The position numbers and the translations under genes are program-made. The notes beneath the pieces are model-generated. The model was not told the DNA's origin, ran no database searches, and was given only the letters and a program-made list of their open reading frames with translations. This document shows, piece after piece, positions 1-8,956 of a DNA stretch of 64,000 nucleotides; within the stretch, counting starts at the first letter, position 1; each line of letters begins with the position of its first letter. The DNA comes from Marinisporobacter balticus (GTDB lineage Bacteria > Bacillota > Clostridia > Peptostreptococcales > Thermotaleaceae). The DNA is taken from positions 1 through 64,000 of the forward strand of contig NZ_SLWV01000023.1 in assembly GCF_004345705.1 (NCBI RefSeq), read 5' to 3'.

Positions 1-41
1 TAAATACAGGGGTGGATCTTGTTGCTACAAGAAATATGTAA
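1..41 (+). CDS. 3' end of an unidentified gene (partial)
   Basis: Reading in frame 3 gives NTGVDLVATRNM followed by TAA at 39-41. A strong terminator begins 10 nt later, which is what the end of a real gene looks like. Twelve residues are too few to assign a family, and the rest of the gene lies outside the window. Confidence 0.4.
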   Translation, partial: NTGVDLVATRNM

Positions 42-51
42 GGAAGAATAA

Positions 52-96
52 AAGGATATACGCAAAAATGTATATCCTTATTATTTTGTTTTTTTG
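52..96 (+). terminator. Rho-independent terminator of the upstream gene
   Basis: A perfect 10-bp stem (52-61 with 70-79) around an 8-nt loop is followed by a T-rich tail. Confidence 0.85.
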
Positions 97-336
97 AAAT
101 GATAGATTTTAAAAAATTTGAAATTTAACGTGAAATTAAATACATATATATAATATATAGGATTAAAATTGAAATACCATAGGCTGAAAGTGAATGGTGC
201 TGAATGGAAACTTGCAGAATTTATTTTTGAGAAAGAGAAATAATAATACAAATTAAATAATAATACAATGATGTAAGGCGTAATAAATTAAACGTGCAAG
301 GTGGCATGAAAAAAAAATCAAATGCTTGAAAATACT

Positions 337-373
337 TGTATACATTGACATTATCGTATATTTGTATTAATAT
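337..373 (+). promoter_or_regulatory. Promoter and possible operator of the GntR gene
   Basis: TTGACA (345-350), a 17-nt spacer and TAATAT (368-373) form a sigma-A-like promoter. The palindrome TGTATACA (337-344) abuts the -35. GntR/FCD regulators often bind short TGTATACA-like palindromes, so autoregulation is plausible but inferred. The rest of the intergenic stretch (98-336) is AT-rich and I see no gene or structure in it. Confidence 0.5.
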
Positions 374-454
374 ATTCTTATAGGAAGTACATTACCAATG
401 GTGTCGAAATATGACAAATGTTAGGTAAAATTCATGTGAAGTGTGGAGGATTTT

Positions 455-1123
455 ATGACCAGGGACATATTGAATGAAGATAATACAGGTTTGTCCTTAA
501 CATCCAAGATATTCAATATACTAAGAGAAGATATATTAAATGATAAATATGCTGAAGGTGAAAAGCTAGGAGAAGCAAAATTAGCAGAAGAACTTGGTGT
601 AAGTCGTACACCAGTAAGAGAAGCCCTTAAACAACTTGAATTAGATGGTATTGTAGAGAATAAACCAAACAGAGGCGTCATTGTATTAGGAATATCTAAA
701 CAAGATATTGAAGATATATATGCTATAAGAGAAGCAATAGAAGGAATTGCTGCTAGATGGGCCGTAGAAAGAATTACAGAAGAAGAATTAAATGAATTGA
801 AAGAAGCTTACGAATTGATGGAGTTTTATACATTTAAAAAGGATCTTGAAAAATTTGCAGAATTAAATACTAAATTCCATGAAACTATCTATAAAGCAAC
901 AAAGAGTAGGTATCTTGAACAAGTACTTAAGGACTTTCAATATTACATGAAAAAAACAAGAAAAAGATCGTTGAATGTTGAAGGAAGAATAAATGAATCA
1001 CTTAAAGAACATGAAGTGATTCTAGAGGCTTTTCTAAATAAGGATAATGTGGCAGCTCAGAAGGCACTTACAAAGCATGTAGAGAATTCAAAAAAAAATG
1101 TAGAAAAGAATATAGAAAGCTAA
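455..1123 (+). CDS. GntR family transcriptional regulator, FCD (FadR) subfamily
   Basis: This is a 222-residue DNA-binding regulator. The N-terminal winged helix carries the family signature (GEKLGEAKLAEELGVSRTPVREALKQLE), followed by an all-helical FCD ligand-binding domain with acidic and histidine residues (for example NTKFHETIY) that in this family bind a metal and a carboxylate effector. ATG 455 is chosen because GGAGG (445-449) sits 5 nt upstream; a GTG at 443 overlaps that site and is unlikely. The gene has its own promoter and terminator, so it is monocistronic. The effector is unknown. The downstream decarboxylase is a possible target by position only. Confidence 0.9.
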   Translation: MTRDILNEDNTGLSLTSKIFNILREDILNDKYAEGEKLGEAKLAEELGVSRTPVREALKQLELDGIVENKPNRGVIVLGISKQDIEDIYAIREAIEGIAARWAVERITEEELNELKEAYELMEFYTFKKDLEKFAELNTKFHETIYKATKSRYLEQVLKDFQYYMKKTRKRSLNVEGRINESLKEHEVILEAFLNKDNVAAQKALTKHVENSKKNVEKNIES

Positions 1124-1150
1124 GACTACTTTATAGTAGTCTTTTTTTTG
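1123..1150 (+). terminator. Rho-independent terminator after the GntR gene
   Basis: AGACTACT (1123-1130) pairs with AGTAGTCT (1135-1142), followed by eight T. The stem includes the last base of the stop codon. Confidence 0.9.
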
Positions 1151-1187
1151 CTTGAGTAACAAAAAATTAAAAATGGAGGTTTTAACT

Positions 1188-2633
1188 ATGAATGATTCTA
1201 TCATTTTTAAAAAACTTACAAAGCTTTCACAAGATCACATAGTATCCTTTCATGTTCCAGGACATAAAAATGGAAATATTTATAAAAAATATAAGAATCA
1301 TTATTTAAATAATGAACTATTATGTTTTGATGTAACGGAAATTCAAGGAACAGATAATTTGCATGCGCCTGTAGGAATGATTAAAAATGCGCAGGATAGA
1401 GCAGCAAAATTTTTCAAAGTAGAGCATACATTTTTTCTTATAAATGGAACCACAGCAGGAAATATTTCTGCGCTTATGGCAGTAGCAAACCCTAATGAAA
1501 AAATTATTGTACAAAGGGATTGCCACAAATCTATTATGAATGGATTGATCCTTGGAGGTTTAATTCCTGTATATATTACCCCCGAAGTGAGTATGAAAAA
1601 CAATATTCCTATGGGGTTAAAACCAGAAAGTGTAGAAGAAGCTATTCTTAAAAATCCCGACGCAAAAGCGGTAGTGCTTACTTATCCTAATTATTATGGG
1701 ATCTGCTCAGATGTTGAAAAAATCGCTAATATTGTACATAAATATGAAAAGATACTCATTATAGATGAAGCACATGGGTCTCATTTTATTTTAAGTGAAG
1801 ATTTACCTATAACATCCATAGAAGCAGGAGCAGATATAGTTATTCAGAGTACGCATAAGACATTATCTAGCTTTACGCAAAGTTCTATGCTTCATATGAA
1901 TGGAAATAGAGTAGATATAGATCGGTTAAGATTCATGCTGACGATGCATCAAAGCAGTAGTCCTTCATATTTATTAATGGCATCATTAGATGAGGCAAGA
2001 GCGATCGCACAAAAGGATGGAAAGCAGCTTATGAAGAACCTTTTAGAACATATAGATGATTTCCATGAAAAGATATCCTATATAGAAGGAGTAAAAATTA
2101 TAAATAAAAGATTTATAGGAAAATACGGCGTTCATGATATGGACAAAACAAGACTTGTAATAGATATGACAGATTTAGGGATTCGTGGTATACAATTAGA
2201 AGAATTATTAAGAAAAAACCATCATATACAGATGGAGATGAGTGATATAAACAATATTGTAGCGGTATGTACCATTGGAAATGCTGGGAATGATTTTAAA
2301 AAGCTATTAATAGCGTTAAAAGATATACAAAGAGAAAATAAAAAATCTTATAAAAAAATAGCCATGCCACCGTTTTTATATACTACTCCTAAAATGAATA
2401 TCACACCAAGAGAAGCTGTTTTTAGAAAAAAGATAGAGATAGATTTTGAAAAAAGTGCTGGAAAAATAAGTGGAGAATACATTGTTCCTTATCCTCCCGG
2501 GATGCCTATTTTATGCCCAGGAGAAGAAATTACTGAAGAAATGATTGTATATATAAAATATTTAAAAGCAATGGGAATCAATATTATTGGGTCGCACGAT
2601 AGCAGGTTAAAAAAGATAAACGTAATAAAATAA
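1188..2633 (+). CDS. Orn/Lys/Arg decarboxylase family, fold III PLP enzyme
   Basis: This 481-residue cytoplasmic enzyme resembles the short Bacillus-type arginine/lysine decarboxylases (SpeA, YaaO; about 480-490 residues). The N-terminus has the substrate-side signature (SFHVPGHKNG), then GTTAGN for PLP phosphate binding, DEAHGSH, and the Schiff-base lysine in STHKTLSS. The C-terminal domain ends with the family's YPPGMPILCPGE motif. ATG 1188 follows GGAGG (1175-1179) by 8 nt; the in-frame TTG at 1152 has no such site. The expected role is decarboxylation of arginine, lysine or ornithine for polyamine synthesis. Substrate cannot be told from sequence. No terminator is obvious before the chemoreceptor gene. 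Confidence 0.88.
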   Translation: MNDSIIFKKLTKLSQDHIVSFHVPGHKNGNIYKKYKNHYLNNELLCFDVTEIQGTDNLHAPVGMIKNAQDRAAKFFKVEHTFFLINGTTAGNISALMAVANPNEKIIVQRDCHKSIMNGLILGGLIPVYITPEVSMKNNIPMGLKPESVEEAILKNPDAKAVVLTYPNYYGICSDVEKIANIVHKYEKILIIDEAHGSHFILSEDLPITSIEAGADIVIQSTHKTLSSFTQSSMLHMNGNRVDIDRLRFMLTMHQSSSPSYLLMASLDEARAIAQKDGKQLMKNLLEHIDDFHEKISYIEGVKIINKRFIGKYGVHDMDKTRLVIDMTDLGIRGIQLEELLRKNHHIQMEMSDINNIVAVCTIGNAGNDFKKLLIALKDIQRENKKSYKKIAMPPFLYTTPKMNITPREAVFRKKIEIDFEKSAGKISGEYIVPYPPGMPILCPGEEITEEMIVYIKYLKAMGINIIGSHDSRLKKINVIK

Positions 2634-2726
2634 ATTTAAAATGATCATATAAAAAATAAAAAGGAAAAAAGAGAATAATATTGAAATATAGAAGAGTGTA
2701 TAAAATACTATTTAGGAGAGAGACGT

Positions 2727-4811
2727 ATGAAAAAACTAAAACATCAGTTGATAGGTATCATGATATTACTTGTAATCATTCCTTTTATTGCATCAAATAT
2801 GATGGGATATTATTTTATTGTAAAAGATTATCAAATAGAAATGGAAAATAATAACACGATTCTTGCAAATTCTATATCTGGTAATGTGGCCGCTTTTATT
2901 GATAAAGCCTATGCAATAACAGAAGAAATTTCTTACAATAACGATGTAAAAGGGTTTATCTCCGAAAAACAAAGAGAAGTATTAGTGGGTAGCATTGAAA
3001 GAAATCCTTATTTTGACTTATTATATATACAAGGCATTGACGGCATGCAGACTGCAAGATCAAAGGGTAAATTAGGAGATCGATCCAATAGATGGTGGTT
3101 TCAAAAATTTATGAATGATAAAAAAACATTTATAAGTAAATCCTATCCTACCATATCAGGAAATGGAACGGTTCCAGTTACTTCTATATTTGTACCGATA
3201 TCTGATAATGGTCAGCTAAAGGGAATCATGGGATCAGATTTGAAATTAGACTATCTTCAAACAATAATAGAAAAATCTAGTATTGTGGAACATCAATATG
3301 CATACGTGCTAGATGGTGAAGGGGTTGTGATTGCGCATCCAAATAAAGAACAAGTATCAGAACTTTATAATTATAAAAAATTTAATAAAACAGTTGTATT
3401 AAAAGATGGTAATGGAAATGCGCTATTAGATGAAAAGGGAAATCAGAAAAAAGAAGATCAAGACATCAAGATACCAGAAGAACTAAAAGAAATAACAAAA
3501 AAAGTTTTAAATGGAGAAACAGGAATAGCAGAATATATTGATAATAATGGAGAAAAGGTTATCAGTGCATATAAACCAATTGATCTACCAGGAGATTCTG
3601 ATCCTTGGGCTGTTATTACGGTTCAGAAAAAAGAAAAAGCAATGAACTTTGTTACAGCTGTTTATAAAAGAAATATATTTATAGGGATAATTTTAATATT
3701 GTTAGCAGCATTCGTTGCATATACTGTTTCTAGTAAAATAACAAAGCCTATTATTCATATGATGAAACTTATGGAAGAGGCTGCAAATGGGGATTTAACT
3801 GTAAGTGCTAATGTGAAAGCTAAGAATGAAATAGGGAAACTAGGTGAAAGCTTTAATAAAATGATAAATGGAATGAAAAACCTTATGGAGAGAATAGAAA
3901 ATGTATCTAAATCCGTAGAAAAATCTTCAAAACTTCTTGCGAATACTACAGAACAATCATCAATAGCCATTGAAGAAGTGGCAAGAAGTATAGGGGAAGT
4001 AGCAAATGGTGCAAATGAACAAGCGAAAGATGCAGAATTAGGTGTTGTTGCTACGACAGACCTTTCAGAACAAATCGAGAAAATGGCAGACCAAATAAAG
4101 GAAAGCCAAAAATATGCAGATGCAGTCTATCATGAGAATGATAAAGGGTTAAAGGTTATGAAAATCTTAGAAGATAAGACGGAACAAAGTAATAAATCTT
4201 CAAAGCAAGTGGTAGAAGTAGTGATTGCGTTAAGTAAAAAAACAGAAGCGATTAATCTTATTGTAGCAACAATTATGAACATTTCTGAGCAGACGAATTT
4301 ATTAGCTTTAAATGCATCAATTGAAGCAGCAAGAGCAGGAGATGTAGGGAAAGGCTTTGCAGTAGTTGCAGAAGAAGTTCGAAAGCTTGCTGAGAGTACA
4401 AATGATGCTACGAATCATGTAAAGGACATTATATCCAATATTCAAGAAGATGTAAGATTAGCACAAGAGAAAATGAAAACTTCTGAATCAGTTGCAAAAG
4501 AACAGAATGAATCAATCAAACATGTACAAGAAACTTTTAAGAATATGACGATTGCTGTAAAAGATATTATTAACAAAATAAAAGATATTTCCTATGGTGT
4601 AGAAAATGTATCAATAAGTAGAGAAAAAGTCATATCCGTAATAGCCAATGTATCCGCTGTATCAGAAGAAACAGCAGCAGCTTCTCAACAGGTATATGCT
4701 TCTACGGAGGAACAAACGGCCTCTATGGAACAATTAAGCGCGCTTTCAGAAGAATTAGAGGAAATGGTACAAGAACTTGAGCAAACAGTAAAGGTATTCA
4801 AATTAAGTTAA
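2727..4811 (+). CDS. Methyl-accepting chemotaxis protein with extracellular Cache domain
   Basis: The 694-residue protein has a classic transmembrane chemoreceptor layout: TM1 at about residues 7-29, a large extracellular double-Cache-like sensor to about 310, TM2 at about 315-335 (FIGIILILLAAFVAY), a HAMP domain, then the cytoplasmic signalling domain. The conserved hairpin tip lies near residues 515-560 (ISEQTNLLALNASIEAARAG, then GKGFAVVAEEVRKLA). Glutamine/glutamate-rich helices flank it as methylation regions. It would couple an external ligand, often an amino or organic acid for Cache receptors, to CheA and CheW. It is followed by a terminator and appears monocistronic. The ligand is unknown. 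Confidence 0.93.
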   Translation: MKKLKHQLIGIMILLVIIPFIASNMMGYYFIVKDYQIEMENNNTILANSISGNVAAFIDKAYAITEEISYNNDVKGFISEKQREVLVGSIERNPYFDLLYIQGIDGMQTARSKGKLGDRSNRWWFQKFMNDKKTFISKSYPTISGNGTVPVTSIFVPISDNGQLKGIMGSDLKLDYLQTIIEKSSIVEHQYAYVLDGEGVVIAHPNKEQVSELYNYKKFNKTVVLKDGNGNALLDEKGNQKKEDQDIKIPEELKEITKKVLNGETGIAEYIDNNGEKVISAYKPIDLPGDSDPWAVITVQKKEKAMNFVTAVYKRNIFIGIILILLAAFVAYTVSSKITKPIIHMMKLMEEAANGDLTVSANVKAKNEIGKLGESFNKMINGMKNLMERIENVSKSVEKSSKLLANTTEQSSIAIEEVARSIGEVANGANEQAKDAELGVVATTDLSEQIEKMADQIKESQKYADAVYHENDKGLKVMKILEDKTEQSNKSSKQVVEVVIALSKKTEAINLIVATIMNISEQTNLLALNASIEAARAGDVGKGFAVVAEEVRKLAESTNDATNHVKDIISNIQEDVRLAQEKMKTSESVAKEQNESIKHVQETFKNMTIAVKDIINKIKDISYGVENVSISREKVISVIANVSAVSEETAAASQQVYASTEEQTASMEQLSALSEELEEMVQELEQTVKVFKLS

Positions 4812-4814
4812 ACA

Positions 4815-4850
4815 AAAACCTAAGGATATAATAATCCTTAGGTTTTTTGT
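4815..4850 (+). terminator. Rho-independent terminator after the chemoreceptor gene
   Basis: An 11-bp stem (4817-4827 with 4834-4844) is followed by a run of T. Confidence 0.9.
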
Positions 4851-4940
4851 TTAAAAAAAACTAAAACATAACGATCTATTTTTACAATTAAACTATGGTA
4901 TAATATTGAAATAAAGAAAGAGAATAGAAAGGAAGATACC

Positions 4941-5465
4941 ATGTCAACAGAAGAAAGAAGAAAAGAAATCATAAAAATATTTAGGAATAAAGAAAAAACT
5001 ACAACAGGTGCAGAATTAGCAAAAAAATTTAATGTGAGTAGACAAGTTATTGTGCAAGATATTGCTGTCATGCGTGCACAAGGGGAAAACATATTGGCCA
5101 CTTCAAATGGATATATGATTCCAAAGTTCGATGGGAAAAAGAAAAATATAAAGACTATTGTATGTAGACATGAAGGCTATATTCATATGGAAGAAGAATT
5201 AAAAATAATGGTGGATATGGGCGCAAAGGTATTAGATGTAATTATAGAACATCCTATATACGGCGATATTAGAAGCACATTGATGATTGGTTCTCGAATG
5301 GATATAGAAGATTTTATAGGAAAAGTGAAAAAGAATCAAGCAGCACCATTAGCTTCATTAACAGGGGGAGAACATATCCATACAATAGAAGTTCCAAATG
5401 ATCGTGCATATCACAAAATAATAGCATTACTAAAAGAAAAAGGATATTTGTTAAAAGGAGAATAA
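4941..5465 (+). CDS. niaR: NiaR-type repressor of NAD biosynthesis (HTH plus 3H domain)
   Basis: The 174-residue protein has an N-terminal winged helix (GAELAKKFNVSRQVIVQDIAVMRAQG) and a C-terminal 3H domain, named for three conserved histidines that bind metal and sense niacin; candidates are in VCRHEGYIHMEEEL and GGEHIHTIEVP. NiaR/YrxA proteins repress NAD synthesis or niacin uptake genes when niacin is present. The gene stands immediately before nadABC, which fits. An extended -10 (TGGTATAAT, ending 4904) lies upstream. A promoter and candidate operator follow the gene, so nadABC is probably a separate transcription unit. Confidence 0.9.
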   Translation: MSTEERRKEIIKIFRNKEKTTTGAELAKKFNVSRQVIVQDIAVMRAQGENILATSNGYMIPKFDGKKKNIKTIVCRHEGYIHMEEELKIMVDMGAKVLDVIIEHPIYGDIRSTLMIGSRMDIEDFIGKVKKNQAAPLASLTGGEHIHTIEVPNDRAYHKIIALLKEKGYLLKGE

Positions 5466-5509
5466 TTCTTTTAATTCGTATAAATAATAAAATTTACAAA
5501 TCTAGGGGA

Positions 5510-5565
5510 TTGAAAAAATGCGAAAGATTTGTTATATTTTTAATAACAGGTGACAAGACAGGTGT
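5510..5565 (+). promoter_or_regulatory. nadABC promoter with candidate NiaR operator
   Basis: TTGAAA (5510-5515), a 17-nt spacer and TATATT (5533-5538) form a sigma-A promoter. Two direct copies of ACAGGTG (5546-5552 and 5558-5564) with a 12-bp period start at the expected transcription start. ACAGGTGT-like words are reported in NiaR sites of Firmicutes, so repression by blocking initiation is a good inference. A separate 8-bp inverted repeat (ACAAATCT 5496-5503 / AGATTTGT 5525-5532) flanks the -35. Confidence 0.6.
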
Positions 5566-5598
5566 AAAAACATATATCCTAAGAAAGGGTTTGAAAAT

Positions 5599-6510
5599 AT
5601 GAATGAAAATGAAATGATACAGGAAATTGAGCGGTTAAAAAAAGAAAAGAACGCAGTAATTCTAGCACATAATTATCAGATACCTGAAATTCAAGAGATA
5701 GCTGATATTGTGGGAGATTCCCTAAAGCTAAGTCAAGAAGCTACAAAAACAGATGCAGATATCATTGTATTTTCGGGTGTTCATTTTATGGCAGAGAGTG
5801 CAAAAATTTTATCTCCGCATAAAAAAGTATTATTACCTGCATATGACGCAGGATGCCCTATGGCAGATATGGTAGATGGGGATAAACTTAAAATATTTAA
5901 ACAAGAATACCCAGACATTCCAATTGTTTGCTATGTAAATTCTTCAGCTGAGGTAAAAGCAGAAAGTGATATTTGCTGTACATCTTCGAATGCAGTAAAG
6001 ATTGTAAAAAGTATGAAAGAAGACAAGCTATTATTTGTACCTGATCAAAATTTAGGAAGTTATATTCAAAAGCAAATACCAGAGAAGGAAATCATTCTTT
6101 GGGAAGGATTTTGCATTACCCATCATAGAGTGAAAAGTATAGAAGTAAATGTTGCAAAGAAAAAGCATCCAGATGCATTGGTGCTGGTACATCCAGAATG
6201 TAATGAAGCAGTCGTTTCAAAGGCTGACTTTGTAGGAAGCACATCTGAGATTATTGATTATGCAAATCGATCAGAAAATAAAACATTTATTATTGGTACA
6301 GAAATGGGCGTATTGCATAAATTGCGTAAAGAAAATCCAGATAAAAAATTCTATTTATTATCGCCTGGATTGACCTGCTACAATATGAAAAAAACAACCC
6401 TAGAAAATATTTATAAAGCTTTAGTATTTGAACAATATGAAATAAAAGTAGAAGAAGAAATAAGAAATAAAGCGCTGCATTCGCTTACAAGAATGCTTGA
6501 ACTTAGTTAA
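5599..6510 (+). CDS. nadA: Quinolinate synthase A
   Basis: This 303-residue enzyme condenses iminoaspartate (from NadB) with dihydroxyacetone phosphate to quinolinate, the second step of de novo NAD synthesis. Three cysteines expected to hold the 4Fe-4S cluster are present at C86 (DAGCPMAD), C172 (EGFCITHH) and C260 (GLTCYN); their spacing matches the short NadA of Thermotoga. AHNYQ near residue 24 and HPEC at 198-201 are family signatures. The length is normal for the compact form. It is the first gene of the nadABC unit, and nadB follows after 14 nt. Confidence 0.96.
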   Translation: MNENEMIQEIERLKKEKNAVILAHNYQIPEIQEIADIVGDSLKLSQEATKTDADIIVFSGVHFMAESAKILSPHKKVLLPAYDAGCPMADMVDGDKLKIFKQEYPDIPIVCYVNSSAEVKAESDICCTSSNAVKIVKSMKEDKLLFVPDQNLGSYIQKQIPEKEIILWEGFCITHHRVKSIEVNVAKKKHPDALVLVHPECNEAVVSKADFVGSTSEIIDYANRSENKTFIIGTEMGVLHKLRKENPDKKFYLLSPGLTCYNMKKTTLENIYKALVFEQYEIKVEEEIRNKALHSLTRMLELS

Positions 6511-6524
6511 GGAGATGAAAAAAG

Positions 6525-8090
6525 ATGAAACCCAGATATATTAGTGGTTTTCATGAAAAAAATATAAGTCAAGAAATTTGTGATGTGATTGTTTTAGGGA
6601 CTGGTATTGCAGGATTATTTACTGCGCTAAATGTTGATCCTAGATACAAAGTAATGGTGCTCTCTAAAGGAAAACTTGAAGACAATAACAGTAATTTAGC
6701 GCAAGGTGGCATCGCTGCATGTGTAGATCCAAAAGATGATTGCATATCACACTATGAAGATACACTAAGAGCAGGAGCTTTTTATAATAGAAAAGATACC
6801 ACAAAGGTTTTAATTGAAGAAGCACCTAAAAATATTAAAAAGCTATTAACTTATGGCACAAACTTTGATAGAGATGAAGCAGGAAACCTAAGGGTGACAA
6901 GAGAAGGTGGACATAGCAAGAGAAGGATTCTGCATGCAAAAGATGCTACAGGAAGAGAAGTCATCAGGTCTTTAGCCGAAGAAATCAAAGATAGAGGAAA
7001 TATTGTGGTTTGCGAAAATGTTTTGGGGATAGATTTATTAACAAATAAAAATACAGTTTGTGGCGTTTTGGCAGTAAATGAGAAGGAAGAAAAGATCATT
7101 TATAGAAGTAAGGTTGTTGTTTTAGCAACAGGCGGCGTTGGACAAATCTATAGAAATACCACAAATCCAGCAGTGACTACAGGAGATGGTATTGCTATGG
7201 CCTATAGAGCAGGCGCTAAAATTTTAGATATGGAGTTTATACAATTTCATCCTACTGCCATGTATGATAAAGAAAATGGACAAAAGTTTTTAATATCTGA
7301 AGCCGTAAGAGGAGAAGGTGCTATTTTAAGGAATACAAAGGGTGAGGCTTTTATGAAAAAATATCATAAAAAAGCTGATCTAGCACCAAGGGATATTGTG
7401 GCAAGAAGTATTTTTACAGAAAAGATAAAATTAGGGAAACCATATGTATACCTAGATATTACCCACAAAAACCCTGATTTTATTAAAAATAGATTCCCTA
7501 CCATATATAAAAGGTGTATAGAAGAACGAATCGATATGACAAAGGAATATATTCCTGTATCTCCCGTTCAACATTATAGTATGGGGGGAATCTATACAGA
7601 TGTAGATGGAAAAACAACTATAGAGGGATTGTATGCATGTGGAGAATGCGCTTGCACAGGGGTTCATGGAGCAAACAGGCTTGCAAGTAACTCTTTATTA
7701 GAAGGATTGGTCTTTGGCAATAGAGTCGTTGCATCTTTAAATAAATATATTTTAAATATAGAAATAAAACCATTACCTATGATTTCAAGTGTTCAATATA
7801 AAGGGATCAATGACTTTGTATTAGATAAAATGAGAGAAAACATTCAAAACATTATGGATGAACATGTATCTATTATGCGAAGCCAAAAGGGACTAGGATA
7901 TGCATTAAAAGAAGTAGAGAAAATACGTAGTGCTTTATTAGGAAATGGGAAAAGTGTAAAATACTATGAATGCGTCAATATATGTACAGTTGCAATCCTT
8001 ATTATAAAAGCTGCTTTGAAAAGGAAAGAGAGTCTTGGGGCACACTATAGAGTAGATACGGAGGGGCAAGGGTGTATAATAAATTTTTAG
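6525..8090 (+). CDS. nadB: L-aspartate oxidase
   Basis: The 521-residue flavoprotein oxidises L-aspartate to iminoaspartate for NadA. The N-terminal FAD-binding signature is VIVLGTGIAGLFTAL. The conserved LAQGGIAAC, the catalytic-region HPTAMYDKEN and the C-terminal GECACTGVHGANRLASNSLLEGLVFG identify the succinate dehydrogenase/NadB family, and HSKRRILHAKDATGREV is typical of NadB. The ATG follows AAGGAG. The 3' end overlaps the start of nadC by 19 nt, which implies translational coupling. Confidence 0.96.
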   Translation: MKPRYISGFHEKNISQEICDVIVLGTGIAGLFTALNVDPRYKVMVLSKGKLEDNNSNLAQGGIAACVDPKDDCISHYEDTLRAGAFYNRKDTTKVLIEEAPKNIKKLLTYGTNFDRDEAGNLRVTREGGHSKRRILHAKDATGREVIRSLAEEIKDRGNIVVCENVLGIDLLTNKNTVCGVLAVNEKEEKIIYRSKVVVLATGGVGQIYRNTTNPAVTTGDGIAMAYRAGAKILDMEFIQFHPTAMYDKENGQKFLISEAVRGEGAILRNTKGEAFMKKYHKKADLAPRDIVARSIFTEKIKLGKPYVYLDITHKNPDFIKNRFPTIYKRCIEERIDMTKEYIPVSPVQHYSMGGIYTDVDGKTTIEGLYACGECACTGVHGANRLASNSLLEGLVFGNRVVASLNKYILNIEIKPLPMISSVQYKGINDFVLDKMRENIQNIMDEHVSIMRSQKGLGYALKEVEKIRSALLGNGKSVKYYECVNICTVAILIIKAALKRKESLGAHYRVDTEGQGCIINF

Positions 8091-8905
8091 CGGAGAAAAT
8101 AATAAAAAATGCTTTGATAGAAGATATGAACTATGGGGATACTACTACGGATATATTAATAGATGAACACAGTATTTCAGAGGCTTTTATGATTGCAAAA
8201 GAAGAAGGGGTAATTGCAGGACTGCCCATTGCTGAGATAGTATTTAGACTATTGGATAATAAAATAGCCTTTCAATTTATAAAAGAAGATGGAGAGCATG
8301 TAAAAAAAGGAGAACAAATTGCTATTATTAAAGGGAGTACAAAAAATATTTTAAAAGGTGAAAGATTAGCTTTAAACATCATACAGAGAATGTCAGGGAT
8401 TGCATCAAAGGCAAGTGCATATGCAGATCGAATAAATGGGTATAATACAAAGATCGTAGATACTAGAAAGACAACACCGGGACTTAGAATGCTAGAAAAA
8501 TATGCAGTTCGTGTAGGTGGTTGTTTTAATCATCGGTTCAATCTATCGGATGCTGTAATGATTAAGGATAATCATATAAAGGCAGTAGGAAGTATAGAAA
8601 AAGCTGTGGATCGGGTAAGGAAGAATATTGCTCACACCACAAAAATAGAAGTAGAAGTAACAAATTTAAAAGAGTTAGAAGAGGCAATCAATGCAAATGC
8701 AGATATTATTATGTTAGACAATATGGATATAGAAACCATGAAAAAAGCAGTTGCAATTACAAATAGAAGAGCAATTCTTGAGGCTTCTGGAAATGTTACC
8801 ATTGAAAGAATAAAGGGGATGGCTGAAATAGGCGTGGATGTAATTTCTGTAGGTGAATTAACCCATTCTGTGAAGGCGATGGATATTAGCTTGATGATTA
8901 TTTAA
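8072..8905 (+). CDS. nadC: Nicotinate-nucleotide pyrophosphorylase (carboxylating)
   Basis: The 277-residue phosphoribosyltransferase converts quinolinate and PRPP to nicotinate mononucleotide. Family motifs are present: ERLALNIIQRMSGIA, the substrate-binding TRKTTPGLR, GGCFNHRFNLSDAVMIKDNHI, and the C-terminal EASGNVTIERI and GVDVISVGELTHS. GTG 8072 is supported by a purine-rich GGAGGGG site ending 6-7 nt upstream. The gene overlaps the end of nadB, and the next gene starts 51 nt after its stop with no terminator between. Confidence 0.95.
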   Translation: MYNKFLAEKIIKNALIEDMNYGDTTTDILIDEHSISEAFMIAKEEGVIAGLPIAEIVFRLLDNKIAFQFIKEDGEHVKKGEQIAIIKGSTKNILKGERLALNIIQRMSGIASKASAYADRINGYNTKIVDTRKTTPGLRMLEKYAVRVGGCFNHRFNLSDAVMIKDNHIKAVGSIEKAVDRVRKNIAHTTKIEVEVTNLKELEEAINANADIIMLDNMDIETMKKAVAITNRRAILEASGNVTIERIKGMAEIGVDVISVGELTHSVKAMDISLMII

Positions 8906-8956
8906 TAAATATACAAAACTATTTATACTACATTATAAAATAAAGAGGAGAACCAA

